This document shows positions 26,266 through 35,227 of a stretch of 64,000 nt of DNA, piece by piece. Every line of letters begins with the position of its first letter. Positions within the stretch are counted from its first letter, which is position 1. The position numbers were made by a program, and so were the translations under genes. The stretch lies in contig OZ252093.1 of NCBI GenBank assembly GCA_965248175.1, positions 1,550,001 to 1,614,000 on the forward strand. Direction: 5' to 3'. The notes under the pieces were generated by a model, which had not been told where the DNA came from, did no database searches, and saw only the letters and a program-made list of their open reading frames with translations. This DNA is from VXPQ01 sp965248175. GTDB lineage: Bacteria > Bacteroidota > Rhodothermia > Rhodothermales > VXPQ01.

Positions 26266-27813
26266 TTACTCGATGTTATGCTTGAGATGGTCTGACAATC
26301 GCAAGGTCAACGCAATCAACGTCAACGTTGGATTCGGAGCTCCTGACGTTGGGAAAGCCGAGGCGCCGGCTACATACAGATTCTCGAGGCTATGTACCTT
26401 TGCGTTGGCGTCGAGCACCCCTTGCTTCGGATCATCATGCATGCGCGTGGCGCCCATGTGATGAAACCCTCCACTCAGAAAGGATGGCCAGGTGGTATCG
26501 TCTTCGAGCAACCAGTCCAGGATTTGAACCCGCCCCAGCCCGGTTCGGCCGAATTCATGCGCCACAATTTCGAAAAAGGTTCGCATCGACCGTTTGTCCA
26601 ACTCCGACAGTTTCCAGTGCAAATCGGCATAGGGCGTCCCCAGAGCATCCTTCTCGGTACTGAGCACCACACGGGAGGCGGGATTGGGCATTTGCTCGGC
26701 GCGTGATCGGAGTTGATAATCACGCCGTCCCTCGTCAGGCGCAGCGGGCCGGTTGGGTGGGCGCCGTGGCTGTTCCCCCTCCTGTTCGTCACTGCGCATC
26801 CATTGTCTGAAGGCGCCGTCCGAAAAGTTCTGAAAAAAACTCCTCATCTCTTCGGGAAAGGTCCCCGGCCCGAGCGAGGCAGTGCCGTTGAGAATACGAT
26901 GCTGCCGCTGAGCCTGCTCGGCCAAGGCCAGTTCTCCACTGGGCAATCGTTGCCCGCCGAAGCGGTGTGAGTACATACGCATGGGGTCCGGCTTTTCCAG
27001 GATCAACTGCGCCCCGCCCATCTCGAAGTGTTCCATGAAAAAGCGTCCCACCAGATCGTGGTCATTGCCCAGCCCGGCGGGCGCCTGCCTATTGGAGGCC
27101 AGCAGGATCCGTGCATTCTGAATCGTTCCGCAGGCCAACACGTAATGCCGGGCCCGGACACGGTGACGCTTGCCGTCGATGGTTTGTGTCCGCAATCCGG
27201 CCACGGCCCGTACCGACTCGTTCGCTTCGATCTCCGTGACGTTGGCGTAGGTGTAAAGATGAAGGTTTTCCGCATCGATAATCGTATCCCGGTACCGCGT
27301 CCCGAATCGTGTCGGTGGGCTGAACTGCCACATCTTCGTCCATATCTTTTCTTCGTCGAATGGCAGCCGTTTCCGCGTGGGATCCTGGGCTTCATAGTCA
27401 GCCACGTCATATGCATAAGGCCCCAGTTCAACATAGCCTTGTGCGCGTTCATAGAACGGGTCGAGGTGTTCTTTCTGGAACGGCCAGCCGCTATAGGGCA
27501 CCCAGTCGCGTTTTTTGAAATTGATAGGATCCATGGGCGCACACCAGCCGGCCCAGTGCCCGGTGGTGCCGCCAAAGTAATGGAGCCGGGCGACTTCCAG
27601 GGGCGCCTGATACGGATCGCCAATGCTTTTGCCGGCATAGAGGGCCTGCATCTGCGGTTCATAGTTGAACCCGCCGCCTTCAAGCAAAATCACGGTATAG
27701 GGCGTCCCTATCCACTCCATGGCCATGCTGATGCCGGCAGCACCGGCGCCGACAATGCAGAGATCGCCTTCAATGAGGGCGCCGTCCTCCAGGGTTCGGG
27801 CATCTGTATACAT
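26266..27813 (-). CDS. GMC-family FAD oxidoreductase
   Basis: 515-residue glucose-methanol-choline oxidoreductase. FAD-binding GxGxxG is LCIVGAGAAGISMAMEW, followed by LLEGGGFNYEP and the GGTTGHWAGWCAPMD loop. The second nucleotide segment is RHYVLACGTIQNARILLAS. The C-terminal catalytic part has GGFHHMGATRMHDDPKQGVL (active-site His) and NPTLTLIALTLR (active-site Asn). There is no signal peptide of its own; the partner encoded 12 bp upstream has a Tat-like leader, so export as a complex is plausible, as known for gluconate and glucoside-3-dehydrogenases. Likely substrate: a sugar or glycoside hydroxyl group. Confidence 0.88.
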   Translation of the reverse strand: MYTDARTLEDGALIEGDLCIVGAGAAGISMAMEWIGTPYTVILLEGGGFNYEPQMQALYAGKSIGDPYQAPLEVARLHYFGGTTGHWAGWCAPMDPINFKKRDWVPYSGWPFQKEHLDPFYERAQGYVELGPYAYDVADYEAQDPTRKRLPFDEEKIWTKMWQFSPPTRFGTRYRDTIIDAENLHLYTYANVTEIEANESVRAVAGLRTQTIDGKRHRVRARHYVLACGTIQNARILLASNRQAPAGLGNDHDLVGRFFMEHFEMGGAQLILEKPDPMRMYSHRFGGQRLPSGELALAEQAQRQHRILNGTASLGPGTFPEEMRSFFQNFSDGAFRQWMRSDEQEGEQPRRPPNRPAAPDEGRRDYQLRSRAEQMPNPASRVVLSTEKDALGTPYADLHWKLSELDKRSMRTFFEIVAHEFGRTGLGRVQILDWLLEDDTTWPSFLSGGFHHMGATRMHDDPKQGVLDANAKVHSLENLYVAGASAFPTSGAPNPTLTLIALTLRLSDHLKHNIE

Positions 27814-27825
27814 ATCCGATGACGA

Positions 27826-28212
27826 TTACGGGTAGACGAGCGAGAAGAGAGCGCACTGGCGTACTTCGGTGACGGAAAGCACCCATCCCTTGAGAAGAAC
27901 CGTTCGCTCGGCGGCAAAGTCGTCTCGGATCGTTGCCTCCAGGTACGAGTGCAGGGTTGAGGCGCCCACCAGGGCCGGCGTATCGCTGCCCAGGATGGCC
28001 GCACCCAGGATATCCGCATCGCACTCTGTGGGATACACCTCTCGATAATGCACTCCCAGGTCGCGAACACGGCGGTCGCCGAGCATGTCGAGTAAAGCGG
28101 GCCGGGCCAGGGTGTCCAGGTCGGCGGAAGGACCCGTTTGCCACGCTGCACCCGGCAGGCCGAGAACCAGCGTGCCTGCCGCCGCATGCGTGATAAAATG
28201 GCGTCTGTCCAT
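27826..28212 (-). CDS. Gluconate 2-dehydrogenase subunit 3-like protein with Tat-like leader
   Basis: 128 residues. The N-terminus MDRRHFITHAAAGTLVLGLP is a twin-arginine-like signal. The remainder (LDTLARPALLDMLGDRRVRD; YLEATIRDDFAAERTVLLKG; WVLSVTEVRQCALFSLV) fits the small helical gluconate_2-dh3 subunit that accompanies GMC dehydrogenases and carries them through the Tat pathway. It lies directly upstream of, and 12 bp from, the GMC gene on the same strand. The start at 28212 is chosen because it begins the RR leader; an earlier frame opening at 28287 would overlap the esterase gene. Confidence 0.72.
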   Translation of the reverse strand: MDRRHFITHAAAGTLVLGLPGAAWQTGPSADLDTLARPALLDMLGDRRVRDLGVHYREVYPTECDADILGAAILGSDTPALVGASTLHSYLEATIRDDFAAERTVLLKGWVLSVTEVRQCALFSLVYP

Positions 28213-28264
28213 CGTCAACCCGCAGGTCTTCAGATATGGATATAGGGTGTGCTCAGGGCGCCGG

Positions 28265-29851
28265 CTACTCTGCCAGATACGCCTCAAAGAAATCGCGCCG
28301 GGGCTGGTCCGTCAACGCCCCGGGCTCAACCGGGTCGCCGAAACGCATGAATCGGACGTCTTGGCCGTCATAAGCCGGCCACTCTGGTAATCCTGCCCCG
28401 TTCGGATTACCGCTGGCTGCGAAATTAGCCCAGTACGACGACATCATGTCGGCGAGTTGCCGGTCCAGGGGTTCCCAGGGCCGGTCCAGCATCCGGAGGT
28501 TGTTAAAGAAGTACGGCGCCTCGGCTGTGTGAAACGCGCCGAACTCCGGACGCTCCGGCCAGGGTATGCCCCGTTCGAAGTAATACAGGTAGGCATCCGT
28601 CTTCGCCGTATGCGCGCGCTCCGCAGCCAATCGTCCCACGGCAACGGCGGCTACATCACGCTGGCTTGCTTTCTGCGTGTTGCCCGCTTCTTCGTCCGTG
28701 GCTGCCGGATAGAGCGCGAGAAAAGTTTCTGCCGACTCACCGTAGCTTTCTCTTGCCGTCTCGCGAAACGATTCAACCGTGGCTTTTCCGTATCCCGGGA
28801 AGGCGCTCGGTTCGTCGGCATTAAAGCCCATAAGCATTGGGACATCGTGCTGCGTTCCCTGGGTGTAGATCGCGGGGACGCTATCCGGCAGGAAGTAGCC
28901 GTCAATCACCGGTCCAAAACGCATTGGAGGGGAGTCGGTCGCGGGTGCGGCGGTCAGATCGGTGATGGACATCGCACGCAGTTCCTGGAACGAAGACGCA
29001 CCCCTGCCCTCTGCGAACTCGGCGCCGTCGGCTTCCGCTTCGGAAAGCGGACGCACCAGCGTGCGGGTGGAACTCAGACCGAAAGAGGCCAACCCGCCCG
29101 GCCCACTCTGTACGATGGCCCGATGGAAGAGGCTTCTGGCAGGCGGAGCGACCGTGAGCAGGTACACCGCAATGGCCCCGGCCGATTGTCCGGCGATCGT
29201 GACGTTGTTCGGATCGCCGCCAAAGGCCGCGATGTTCTGTTTCACCCACTGGAGAGCGGCTACCTGATCGAGCAGGCCGAAGTTGCCCGAAGCATTGTCG
29301 CCGGACTCGGCTGTCAGTCCCGGATGGGCCAGAAAGCCGAGCGCCCCCAGCCGGTAGTTGACGGTCACTACCACCAGTCCCTTTTTCGCCAACTCCTCCC
29401 CATCGTAGACCGCTACAGAACCGGATCCTTCGTTGAAGCCGCCGCCGTGTATATAGACCAGAATGGGGCGTCGCTCGCCGGCATCCTCCGCCGCCGTCCA
29501 GACGTTGAGATACAGGCAGTCCTCGCTAACGCTGCCCTGGTGCATGAACTCTTCGGTCCATGGTGGCCGTGATCCTGCTACCTGTTGAATGCAGCCGGGG
29601 GCAAACGTATCTGCCTTCCGAACGCCCTCCCATGGAGAAGACGGTTGTGGAGCATGCCAGCGCAGCGCGCCGACGGGCGGCGCTGCATAGGGGATTCCTT
29701 TGTACACCTGGATGGCCGGATCAGAACCGGGCATGCCGGTGAGCAAGCCGCTCTCAAGATGGAGCGGATCCGTGATCTGAGCTGTTGCGAGGAGCGGGCA
29801 CAGACCCCACAAGACGAGGCAGAACCATACCCCGTACGATCTCTTGTTCAT
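28265..29851 (-). CDS. Carboxylesterase type B, exported
   Basis: 528-residue alpha/beta-hydrolase of the carboxylesterase B/para-nitrobenzyl esterase family. Signal peptide MNKRSYGVWFCLVLWGLCPL with cleavage near ATAQ. Features: YKGIPYAAPPVGALRW, SEDCLYLNVW, the oxyanion hole YIHGGGFNEGSGS, and nucleophile Ser223 in AGQSAGAIAV (Gln replaces the usual Glu before Ser). The acid and His should lie in the DEPSAFPG and AFHTAEAPYFF regions; the family His is seen in GAFHTAE. It probably removes acyl or aryl groups from glycosides used by the neighbouring GH3 and GMC genes. Start 29851 begins the signal peptide; 29878 is an alternative. Confidence 0.88.
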   Translation of the reverse strand: MNKRSYGVWFCLVLWGLCPLLATAQITDPLHLESGLLTGMPGSDPAIQVYKGIPYAAPPVGALRWHAPQPSSPWEGVRKADTFAPGCIQQVAGSRPPWTEEFMHQGSVSEDCLYLNVWTAAEDAGERRPILVYIHGGGFNEGSGSVAVYDGEELAKKGLVVVTVNYRLGALGFLAHPGLTAESGDNASGNFGLLDQVAALQWVKQNIAAFGGDPNNVTIAGQSAGAIAVYLLTVAPPARSLFHRAIVQSGPGGLASFGLSSTRTLVRPLSEAEADGAEFAEGRGASSFQELRAMSITDLTAAPATDSPPMRFGPVIDGYFLPDSVPAIYTQGTQHDVPMLMGFNADEPSAFPGYGKATVESFRETARESYGESAETFLALYPAATDEEAGNTQKASQRDVAAVAVGRLAAERAHTAKTDAYLYYFERGIPWPERPEFGAFHTAEAPYFFNNLRMLDRPWEPLDRQLADMMSSYWANFAASGNPNGAGLPEWPAYDGQDVRFMRFGDPVEPGALTDQPRRDFFEAYLAE

Positions 29852-29964
29852 CTGGAATACTCTCACAGGGTTGGTCATGGAAGCCGCTTCGTCAAAACCG
29901 TTGCCTTCACGGTTGGAATACGGATCGAAACGAGTAGGTCCATGCCTTACAGATTCATACGGGC

Positions 29965-32358
29965 TTATGGATTGGATTCACTCGCTGACCGCTGCTTCCT
30001 GTACCTTACTGTCCGGGCGTCTTCAATGATGCCATTCCAGTTGAGTCCGAAGGCGAAGTCATAGGCGTTGCCCTGGGCATCGACGTAGGGTTGCATGTCG
30101 TGCGGCGTGTCTTCATGCTGTTCCTCGACGGTTTGCATGTTCGCAGGCATCTGCAAAGGCAGCAGGCCCGAAGGCTCGGCCGCACCGGTCAGGATGTCGA
30201 GGATCGCCTGATCCTGTACGCCGAAGCTGACGAGGATCGCGTTCGCGCTCGGTTCGAATTCCGACGCCACGGTCGGGGTCGACAGGTTGAGCACTACGAT
30301 GACGGGTTTCCCGTTCATCTTTTCGCGGGCGTCGAGGACCGCTTGCAGGTCCGTCGTATTCGAGGGCGTGACCGTCTTGCCCAGGTACGAACGGTTTGTG
30401 AAGGTTTCCAGCGGATCCCCGCCGGCGAGGCTCGTGGCGCGGGCGTGCGTAGCCGTGTAGGTCTCGTACCGGAGACTGACAGGTAGATACCCGTTGCCGC
30501 CTGCCTCCACGTCGGCCTTGTTATACCCGCCGGTAGAGGCGGGACTGTTGATGACGATGAGGGCTGCCTCCGCCGCATCCGGATCGTCCGTCACATCGAA
30601 ATACTTGTTCGCGATCTCCAGGTTAAGCGGATCTTCGTATCGAGCGGGTGTGACCCCGCCGCCGAAACGGCTTCGGCGTTCCGGCACATAGCGCTGGGGG
30701 ATGTATATCGTTGCGTTTTGTTTTAACGGCAAGACATTGTCCTGATTCTTCAGGAGCACCAGGGACTTGCGTTGCGCTTCATACCCGGCGGCCGTGTACG
30801 TGGCGTTGCCCACCGTAGCGGTGGTCTGCTCGATGTCCAGGTAGGGATTTTCGAACAGGCCGGTGCGGAAGATGTTTTTCAGCAGCCGGACGGCGGATGC
30901 CTCGAAACGCCCGCGCATGAACGCTTCGCCGTGTTCCTGCACGCCCATCTCATAGGCTTCGATGACCGGGCCGGAATCGTTGTTGCCGCCGAATTGATCG
31001 ATACCTGCCATCAGGGCCTTGTAATGCCGTTCGGCTTCGGACAGCCCTTCCACACCCCAGGGTGCGGCGCCGAATCCATCCAGGGCCGTATAATCGCGCG
31101 TAACGCCCCAATCGGTGCAGACCACGCCGTCGAAGCCGTACGTCCCTCGGAGCAAATCCTTGATGATGTATGTGCTGTAGGCATTGCCCACATTTTCGCC
31201 ATACCTGGCATCCTTGTTGAAAGAGATAGTGTAGTACGGCATGACCGCCGCCGCCATCGCCGTCCCGCTTTCCAGATTGAAAGCCCCCTCCGTAAAAGGA
31301 AGCAGGTGGAGATCGAAGTTGTTGCCGGGATAAACGGCATATTTACCATAGCCGTAGTGTGCATCCCGGCCTCCTTCGCCCGAACCACCCCCTGGCCAGT
31401 GCTTGACCATGGCGTTGACGCTTTCGTAGCCCCAGCCCTCGGCAATCTCGGCCTCTCGGGAAGAAGACTGAAAACCGTCGACGTAGGCCCGTGCCATGGC
31501 AGTGGCGAGGTCCGGATCGGCCCCGAAGGTGCCGCTAAAACGGTACCAGCGGGGTTCGGTGGCCAGATCAATTTGGGGCGAAAGGGCCGTCGTGACACCG
31601 AGCGCACGGTATTCTCTCGACGCGATTTCGCCGAACTGCCGTACGAGGGCGGGGTCGAAGGTCGCAGCGAGGCCGATCGAGGCGGGCCACATGGAGATGT
31701 CCCCTCCGGAACCCGCATTGTATTCGGCATCGGCCCGCGTGCGATGGCGCGGGTCCGAGCTGTTGTTGGCCGGAATACCGAGCCCGATGCCTTCGACCAA
31801 CGTCTGGACATTGTTATTCCAGCGTGCTGCAACCTCAGGACTTTCCACCGACGTGATCAGCACATGCCTCAGGTTGTCGTTAGTCAGAAAGTCCGTCTGG
31901 GCATCGGAAAGATCCGAGGCGTTCGCCCCGCTCTCGGCAAACGGCTTTCCGTTATAGGTCGTCGTGCGGCCAAACCGTCCACCTGCCGCAGGAACGGCCT
32001 GGTGGGCACTGTAGAGCATGAGTCCGGCGATCTGCTCAACAGACATTCTGGAGGCCAGGTCCTTCGCCCGTTCGTCGGCGGAGAGGCGCCAGTCTTCGTA
32101 CGGGTCCAGCGCCTCGTTTTTGTTCAAGTCCTTGAACGCGAACCTGTCGACGGTGAGCAGGCTGACGCCCGACGTTGTGGCGTACCCCAGGGTCTGTCCT
32201 CCCTGGTTGTTTATTGTTTTGATCGTTCCCGAACCTGTCTCACTCCATCGGGGCGTGCTGTCGAAAAAGCCGCTTATCACTACAAGCGCCAGACCCAACG
32301 AAAACACGTATGCAAAAGAACGTTGCCATCGGCGGTTCTTCACAGCGGATTCCTCCAT
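29965..32358 (-). CDS. Glycoside hydrolase family 3 (beta-glucosidase-like)
   Basis: 797-residue exported GH3 enzyme. An N-terminal hydrophobic anchor or signal (SFAYVFSLGLALVVISGFF) is followed by the (beta/alpha)8 domain with LASRMSVEQIAGLMLYSAHQ, KHWPGGGSGEGGRDAHYGYG and the nucleophile Asp416 in GFDGVVCTDWGVTRDY. Next come the alpha/beta sandwich (SLVLLKNQDNVLPLK) and the C-terminal part with LLPLQMPANMQTVEEQ. Catalytic residues appear intact. It likely removes terminal beta-glucosyl or xylosyl residues in the periplasm. It lies between the TIM-barrel gene (40 bp upstream) and the esterase gene. ATG 32358 is preferred over TTG 32391. Confidence 0.9.
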   Translation of the reverse strand: MEESAVKNRRWQRSFAYVFSLGLALVVISGFFDSTPRWSETGSGTIKTINNQGGQTLGYATTSGVSLLTVDRFAFKDLNKNEALDPYEDWRLSADERAKDLASRMSVEQIAGLMLYSAHQAVPAAGGRFGRTTTYNGKPFAESGANASDLSDAQTDFLTNDNLRHVLITSVESPEVAARWNNNVQTLVEGIGLGIPANNSSDPRHRTRADAEYNAGSGGDISMWPASIGLAATFDPALVRQFGEIASREYRALGVTTALSPQIDLATEPRWYRFSGTFGADPDLATAMARAYVDGFQSSSREAEIAEGWGYESVNAMVKHWPGGGSGEGGRDAHYGYGKYAVYPGNNFDLHLLPFTEGAFNLESGTAMAAAVMPYYTISFNKDARYGENVGNAYSTYIIKDLLRGTYGFDGVVCTDWGVTRDYTALDGFGAAPWGVEGLSEAERHYKALMAGIDQFGGNNDSGPVIEAYEMGVQEHGEAFMRGRFEASAVRLLKNIFRTGLFENPYLDIEQTTATVGNATYTAAGYEAQRKSLVLLKNQDNVLPLKQNATIYIPQRYVPERRSRFGGGVTPARYEDPLNLEIANKYFDVTDDPDAAEAALIVINSPASTGGYNKADVEAGGNGYLPVSLRYETYTATHARATSLAGGDPLETFTNRSYLGKTVTPSNTTDLQAVLDAREKMNGKPVIVVLNLSTPTVASEFEPSANAILVSFGVQDQAILDILTGAAEPSGLLPLQMPANMQTVEEQHEDTPHDMQPYVDAQGNAYDFAFGLNWNGIIEDARTVRYRKQRSASESNP

Positions 32359-32398
32359 AACAGTTTTTGCTTTACCGAAATCTGCGGCCAACGATCTC

Positions 32399-33364
32399 TC
32401 AGGAAAGCGCCTCCCGGCAGTAGGCCACGCACTTCTTCATCTCCTGCATTACCGTCGAGCCTTCCGGGGTCGGATATTCTAACTCGATCATCGCGGTAAT
32501 CGGATACGCTTCGTCCCGGAGCAACCGGAGCACCTCACCGATCGGCGTGTCGCCCTCGCCCCAGGGAACGTTTTCAGCGCCGTTTTCCGGGCTTTTCCGA
32601 TCCTTTAGATGCAGGTGCGTAATCCGGTCGTGGTACTTCTGTATTACCGGGATCGGAGAGGTACCCAGGCCCGCCACGTAGTGCCCGATGTCGAGATTGA
32701 TCATGTTGAAGGGCGAATAGGAGATCGGGATGTCGAAACTGAAATCCTCATCGGCCACCTGGGTATGGTTATGCATGCCCGTGACCATCTCGTGCTTCGT
32801 GGCGAAAGGCCCCATCCGCTCGCCGGCTTCATTCGAGATTTCGAACGAGATGCCGCGCGCGCCCACCGCCCGGGCTGCCCGGAAGGCGTAGTCGATCTCC
32901 CCGTCGGACCACCCCGGATTGCCCAGTTTGAGGATGTCGATATCGACCCCGGCGTCACGATACATTTTGCCGAGGGCTTCGAACTTATCCATAGGGGCCG
33001 ACAAGCGCCATTCGGCGGCCCCTTTGTCCGCCGCTTCCCGTTCGGCCCTATAGCTGGCGCGCTCTTCCTCGCTCAACTCCCTCCAGTTGCGAGGAAACGC
33101 CGGTGCTGCCGGCCCACCGGCGAATTCCTCCGCCGGGCTGCCTATGAGTTCAACCGTATTGAGGCCGAGTTCAACCATATAGCTGAGGATTTCCTCGGCG
33201 CTGGCGGGGATTTCGCGAAAGCTATAGGAAATAGCTCCGAGTTGCACGTCGGATGTACCCGCCAGCGCGAGTCCCATGGCTCTCGACGGAAAGGCCAGAC
33301 CGCTCAGCGTCAGGCCGCCGACGGTGGCGCCCCCCATACGGTGCATAAAAGTGCGACGATTCAT
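32399..33364 (-). CDS. Exported sugar-phosphate isomerase/epimerase-like TIM-barrel protein
   Basis: 321 residues. The N-terminus MNRRTFMHRMGGATVGGLTL is a Tat-type leader. The body is an AP-endonuclease-2/xylose-isomerase-like TIM barrel: LGAISYSFREIPASAEEILS, ELGLNTVELIGSPAEEF, the EISNEAGERMGPFATKHEM strand (EIS-NE), GMHNHTQVADEDF, NLDIGHYVAGLG, THLHLKDRKS and AMIELEYPTPEG. The metal ligands expected in the fold (Glu, Asp, His, Glu) are present. Similar exported proteins occur with GMC/Gfo oxidoreductases in 3-keto-glycoside pathways, where they act as lyases or epimerases. First gene of the five-gene minus-strand cluster. Confidence 0.85.
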   Translation of the reverse strand: MNRRTFMHRMGGATVGGLTLSGLAFPSRAMGLALAGTSDVQLGAISYSFREIPASAEEILSYMVELGLNTVELIGSPAEEFAGGPAAPAFPRNWRELSEEERASYRAEREAADKGAAEWRLSAPMDKFEALGKMYRDAGVDIDILKLGNPGWSDGEIDYAFRAARAVGARGISFEISNEAGERMGPFATKHEMVTGMHNHTQVADEDFSFDIPISYSPFNMINLDIGHYVAGLGTSPIPVIQKYHDRITHLHLKDRKSPENGAENVPWGEGDTPIGEVLRLLRDEAYPITAMIELEYPTPEGSTVMQEMKKCVAYCREALS

Positions 33365-33657
33365 GGTAGATATCTGGGGTTTGGGGAATAAAACGATAAA
33401 ATTAATGTAGGGAAAAAATTCGGGTTTTGGCGCAACCGTCGCACGCTGGCGGGCAGGGTTATATTTTGGCGGGTTATGTGTCTATATGCGCAGAACTGGG
33501 CCAGCATGCAACAAGGGAGGCCGCCAGAGGAAAATCGCCCGGATGGGGGACTTTACAAGGCGCTTTTTCCATTTTGACCTTTCATGGAAACAATGCGGGC
33601 ACGCTTGAAACAGAACGCCGAAAACAGCATATTAATTCTTAAATCTTTCCGAAAGCC

Positions 33658-33957
33658 ATGATCGACACCCTCGCCATCGCCCACGCTCTTGTGAATGCGG
33701 GCCTTGAACAGCGCCCGGCTGAAGCGATAGCAAGAGCTATCCGTAACGGGCAGGGGGACGCGGCCTCGAAAGATTTTGTCCGAGCTGAAATAGGTTTCGT
33801 ACGAGCCGAAATAGGTTCCGTACGAGCTGAGATAGGCGAACTCCGGGCCGACCTGACTAAGCAAAACAATGCTCTTCTTCGCTGGATAATGGGGTTGGGC
33901 TTGGGGGCTATTGCTGGCGTATTGGCGCAGCTTGTATTCCAGATTTTACAGCAATAG
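33658..33957 (+). CDS. Small coiled-coil membrane protein with heptad repeats (DUF1640-like)
   Basis: 99 residues. The N-terminal half has TLAIAHALVNAGLEQRPAEA and AIARAI, a helical segment seen at the start of DUF1640/CCDC90-like bacterial proteins. Then three near-identical 7-residue units (VRAEIGF, VRAEIGS, VRAEIGE) plus a degenerate fourth (LRADLTK) form one continuous coiled coil, encoded by 21-bp DNA repeats at about 33779-33855. A C-terminal transmembrane helix follows (GLGLGAIAGVLAQLVFQIL). Such proteins often sit near toxin/antitoxin or phage genes, but their function is unknown. ATG 33658 follows an A/T-rich leader. Confidence 0.7.
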   Translation: MIDTLAIAHALVNAGLEQRPAEAIARAIRNGQGDAASKDFVRAEIGFVRAEIGSVRAEIGELRADLTKQNNALLRWIMGLGLGAIAGVLAQLVFQILQQ

Positions 33958-33991
33958 CCTGCTTTGCGAAGATTCCGCGAAGAACGCTCCC

Positions 33992-34078
33992 TCAATGGAT
34001 GTGATACCCCTTGCCCTCCTCGTCGAAATCCTTCGGCAGGTTTAAGCCCCGCCTGGCGTTGCCGCGCAAGATGATGTG
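33992..34078 (-). pseudogene. Possible C-terminal scrap of an amidohydrolase gene
   Basis: A 28-codon open stretch ending in TGA reads HIILRGNARRGLNLPKDF and then DEEGKGYHIH. The ILRGNA...L pattern is how many metal-dependent amidohydrolases end. It is preceded in frame by a stop, so nothing else of the gene remains. Based on a short motif only. Confidence 0.25.
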
Positions 34079-34090
34079 CTACCCATGTGC

Positions 34091-34203
34091 AAGGGGCTCG
34101 TATGGCTATTCACCGCAAAAAATGCGTCAAATAATCGCGCTGCCCAACCGGAAGGGGCTTGTATAATTATTCAACGCAACAAATGCGTCGAATAGTTGTG
34201 CCA
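34091..34203. repeat. Two ~52-bp imperfect direct repeats with internal dyad
   Basis: AAGGGGCTCGTATGGCTATT (34091) and AAGGGGCTTGTATAATTATT (34152) start two related units spaced 61 bp apart; both contain AATGCGTC near the end. In the second unit TATTCAACGCA and TGCGTCGAATA form a hairpin with one mismatch. It lies in the 507-bp gap between the coiled-coil gene and the beta-barrel gene. Role unknown. Confidence 0.6.
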
Positions 34204-34464
34204 CCTATGCGGACGAGGATTATTTGTCCGGGTGGAAAGCTGGTCCCGGTTGCCTATCTTTACAGGGTGTTCCCCCTTTCGGCTTCCTGCAACCGTTCTT
34301 CGTCGCGGATCGCAGCGGGCCGGCCGTTTGTGTTTCCGGTTAAAGAGCGAAGCGTTGTTGCAGCTCTCCGGTAACCGGCCAAGGCGGCGACAACCGGGAA
34401 AAACCATGAAAAGCAAGCAGGCGGATTTACAGTCATAGGCAAGGATCGCCCATTGACAAGCACC

Positions 34465-35220
34465 ATGAAAACGACATATCCGATCGCAGGTGCGATCCTG
34501 TTCCTTTCGTTAACCATGCCTGCCCGCTTTGCGTTTGCTCAAGAGGTCGAGCAGGAGCGGAAAGCCTTCACGGGAACGGTCGGTATTACCAACAAAGGCG
34601 TTTCCCAAATACCCAACTTTACCCTGGGTAAGCCCGCCGTACAATTTTACACGAGAATCGGAAAGAGAAAATTGACGTTCGAGCCGGAACTTCGGTTTGC
34701 CACGACAGGGAAACCCTGGGATTTTGTGTTCCGGTGGCAATACCGAATGCTGCAAACCGACAAGTTCAGGCTTCGAGTCGCCCTCAACTCCGTCCTTAAC
34801 TTCGTCACATCGTCCGTCACGGAAGATGAAGATAACGTCCAGCGGGACGCCATTATAGCGCGGCGATTCATAGGCGGGCAGATCCTACCTGAGTATTCCC
34901 TTACGAAAAATCTGAATATAGGGATGCTATTTCTGTATGCGCGCGGTATAGAAGAATCCACCTTGCGAAACCTGAATTTTATCGTCTTCACTACCCGATT
35001 ATCCAATATCGACGTGTTCGATGCATGGACCGTTACCTTAAACTCGCAAGTCTACTATCTGAGAATAGACGAGATGAGGGGGACGTATTTTTCTCCGAGC
35101 GCCGTATTGGCGAAAAGGGATTTTCCGCTTTCCCTGTCGGCTATGATCAACAAATCCTTACACACCGATGTCCCGGGTGACGATTTTCTCTGGAGCGCAA
35201 GTGTGATTTATTCGTATTGA
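34465..35220 (+). CDS. Predicted outer-membrane beta-barrel protein, function unknown
   Basis: 251 residues with a Sec signal peptide (AGAILFLSLTMPARFAFAQ). The mature part alternates amphipathic strands (KPAVQFYTRIGKRKLTFEPE; LRFATTGKPWDFVFRWQYRM; FRLRVALNSVLNFVTSS; AWTVTLNSQVYYLRIDEM) and ends in an aromatic residue (ASVIYSY), the typical pattern of a 10-12-strand barrel. I cannot assign a family. Codon use is visibly more A/T-rich than in the core genes, as expected for recently acquired DNA. ATG 34465 is preferred over TTG 34453. It is 7 bp upstream of the inverted-repeat cassette. Confidence 0.65.
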   Translation: MKTTYPIAGAILFLSLTMPARFAFAQEVEQERKAFTGTVGITNKGVSQIPNFTLGKPAVQFYTRIGKRKLTFEPELRFATTGKPWDFVFRWQYRMLQTDKFRLRVALNSVLNFVTSSVTEDEDNVQRDAIIARRFIGGQILPEYSLTKNLNIGMLFLYARGIEESTLRNLNFIVFTTRLSNIDVFDAWTVTLNSQVYYLRIDEMRGTYFSPSAVLAKRDFPLSLSAMINKSLHTDVPGDDFLWSASVIYSY

Positions 35221-35227
35221 ATTTGGA

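Noticed and set aside
28457..29572. 371-codon open frame opposite the carboxylesterase gene
   Set aside because: Shadow of the esterase coding strand; no motifs, no plausible start context.
30772..32499. 575-codon open frame opposite the GH3 gene
   Set aside because: It is antisense to a gene with complete catalytic motifs, has no recognisable domain and has the Arg/Gly/Pro-rich composition of a shadow frame.
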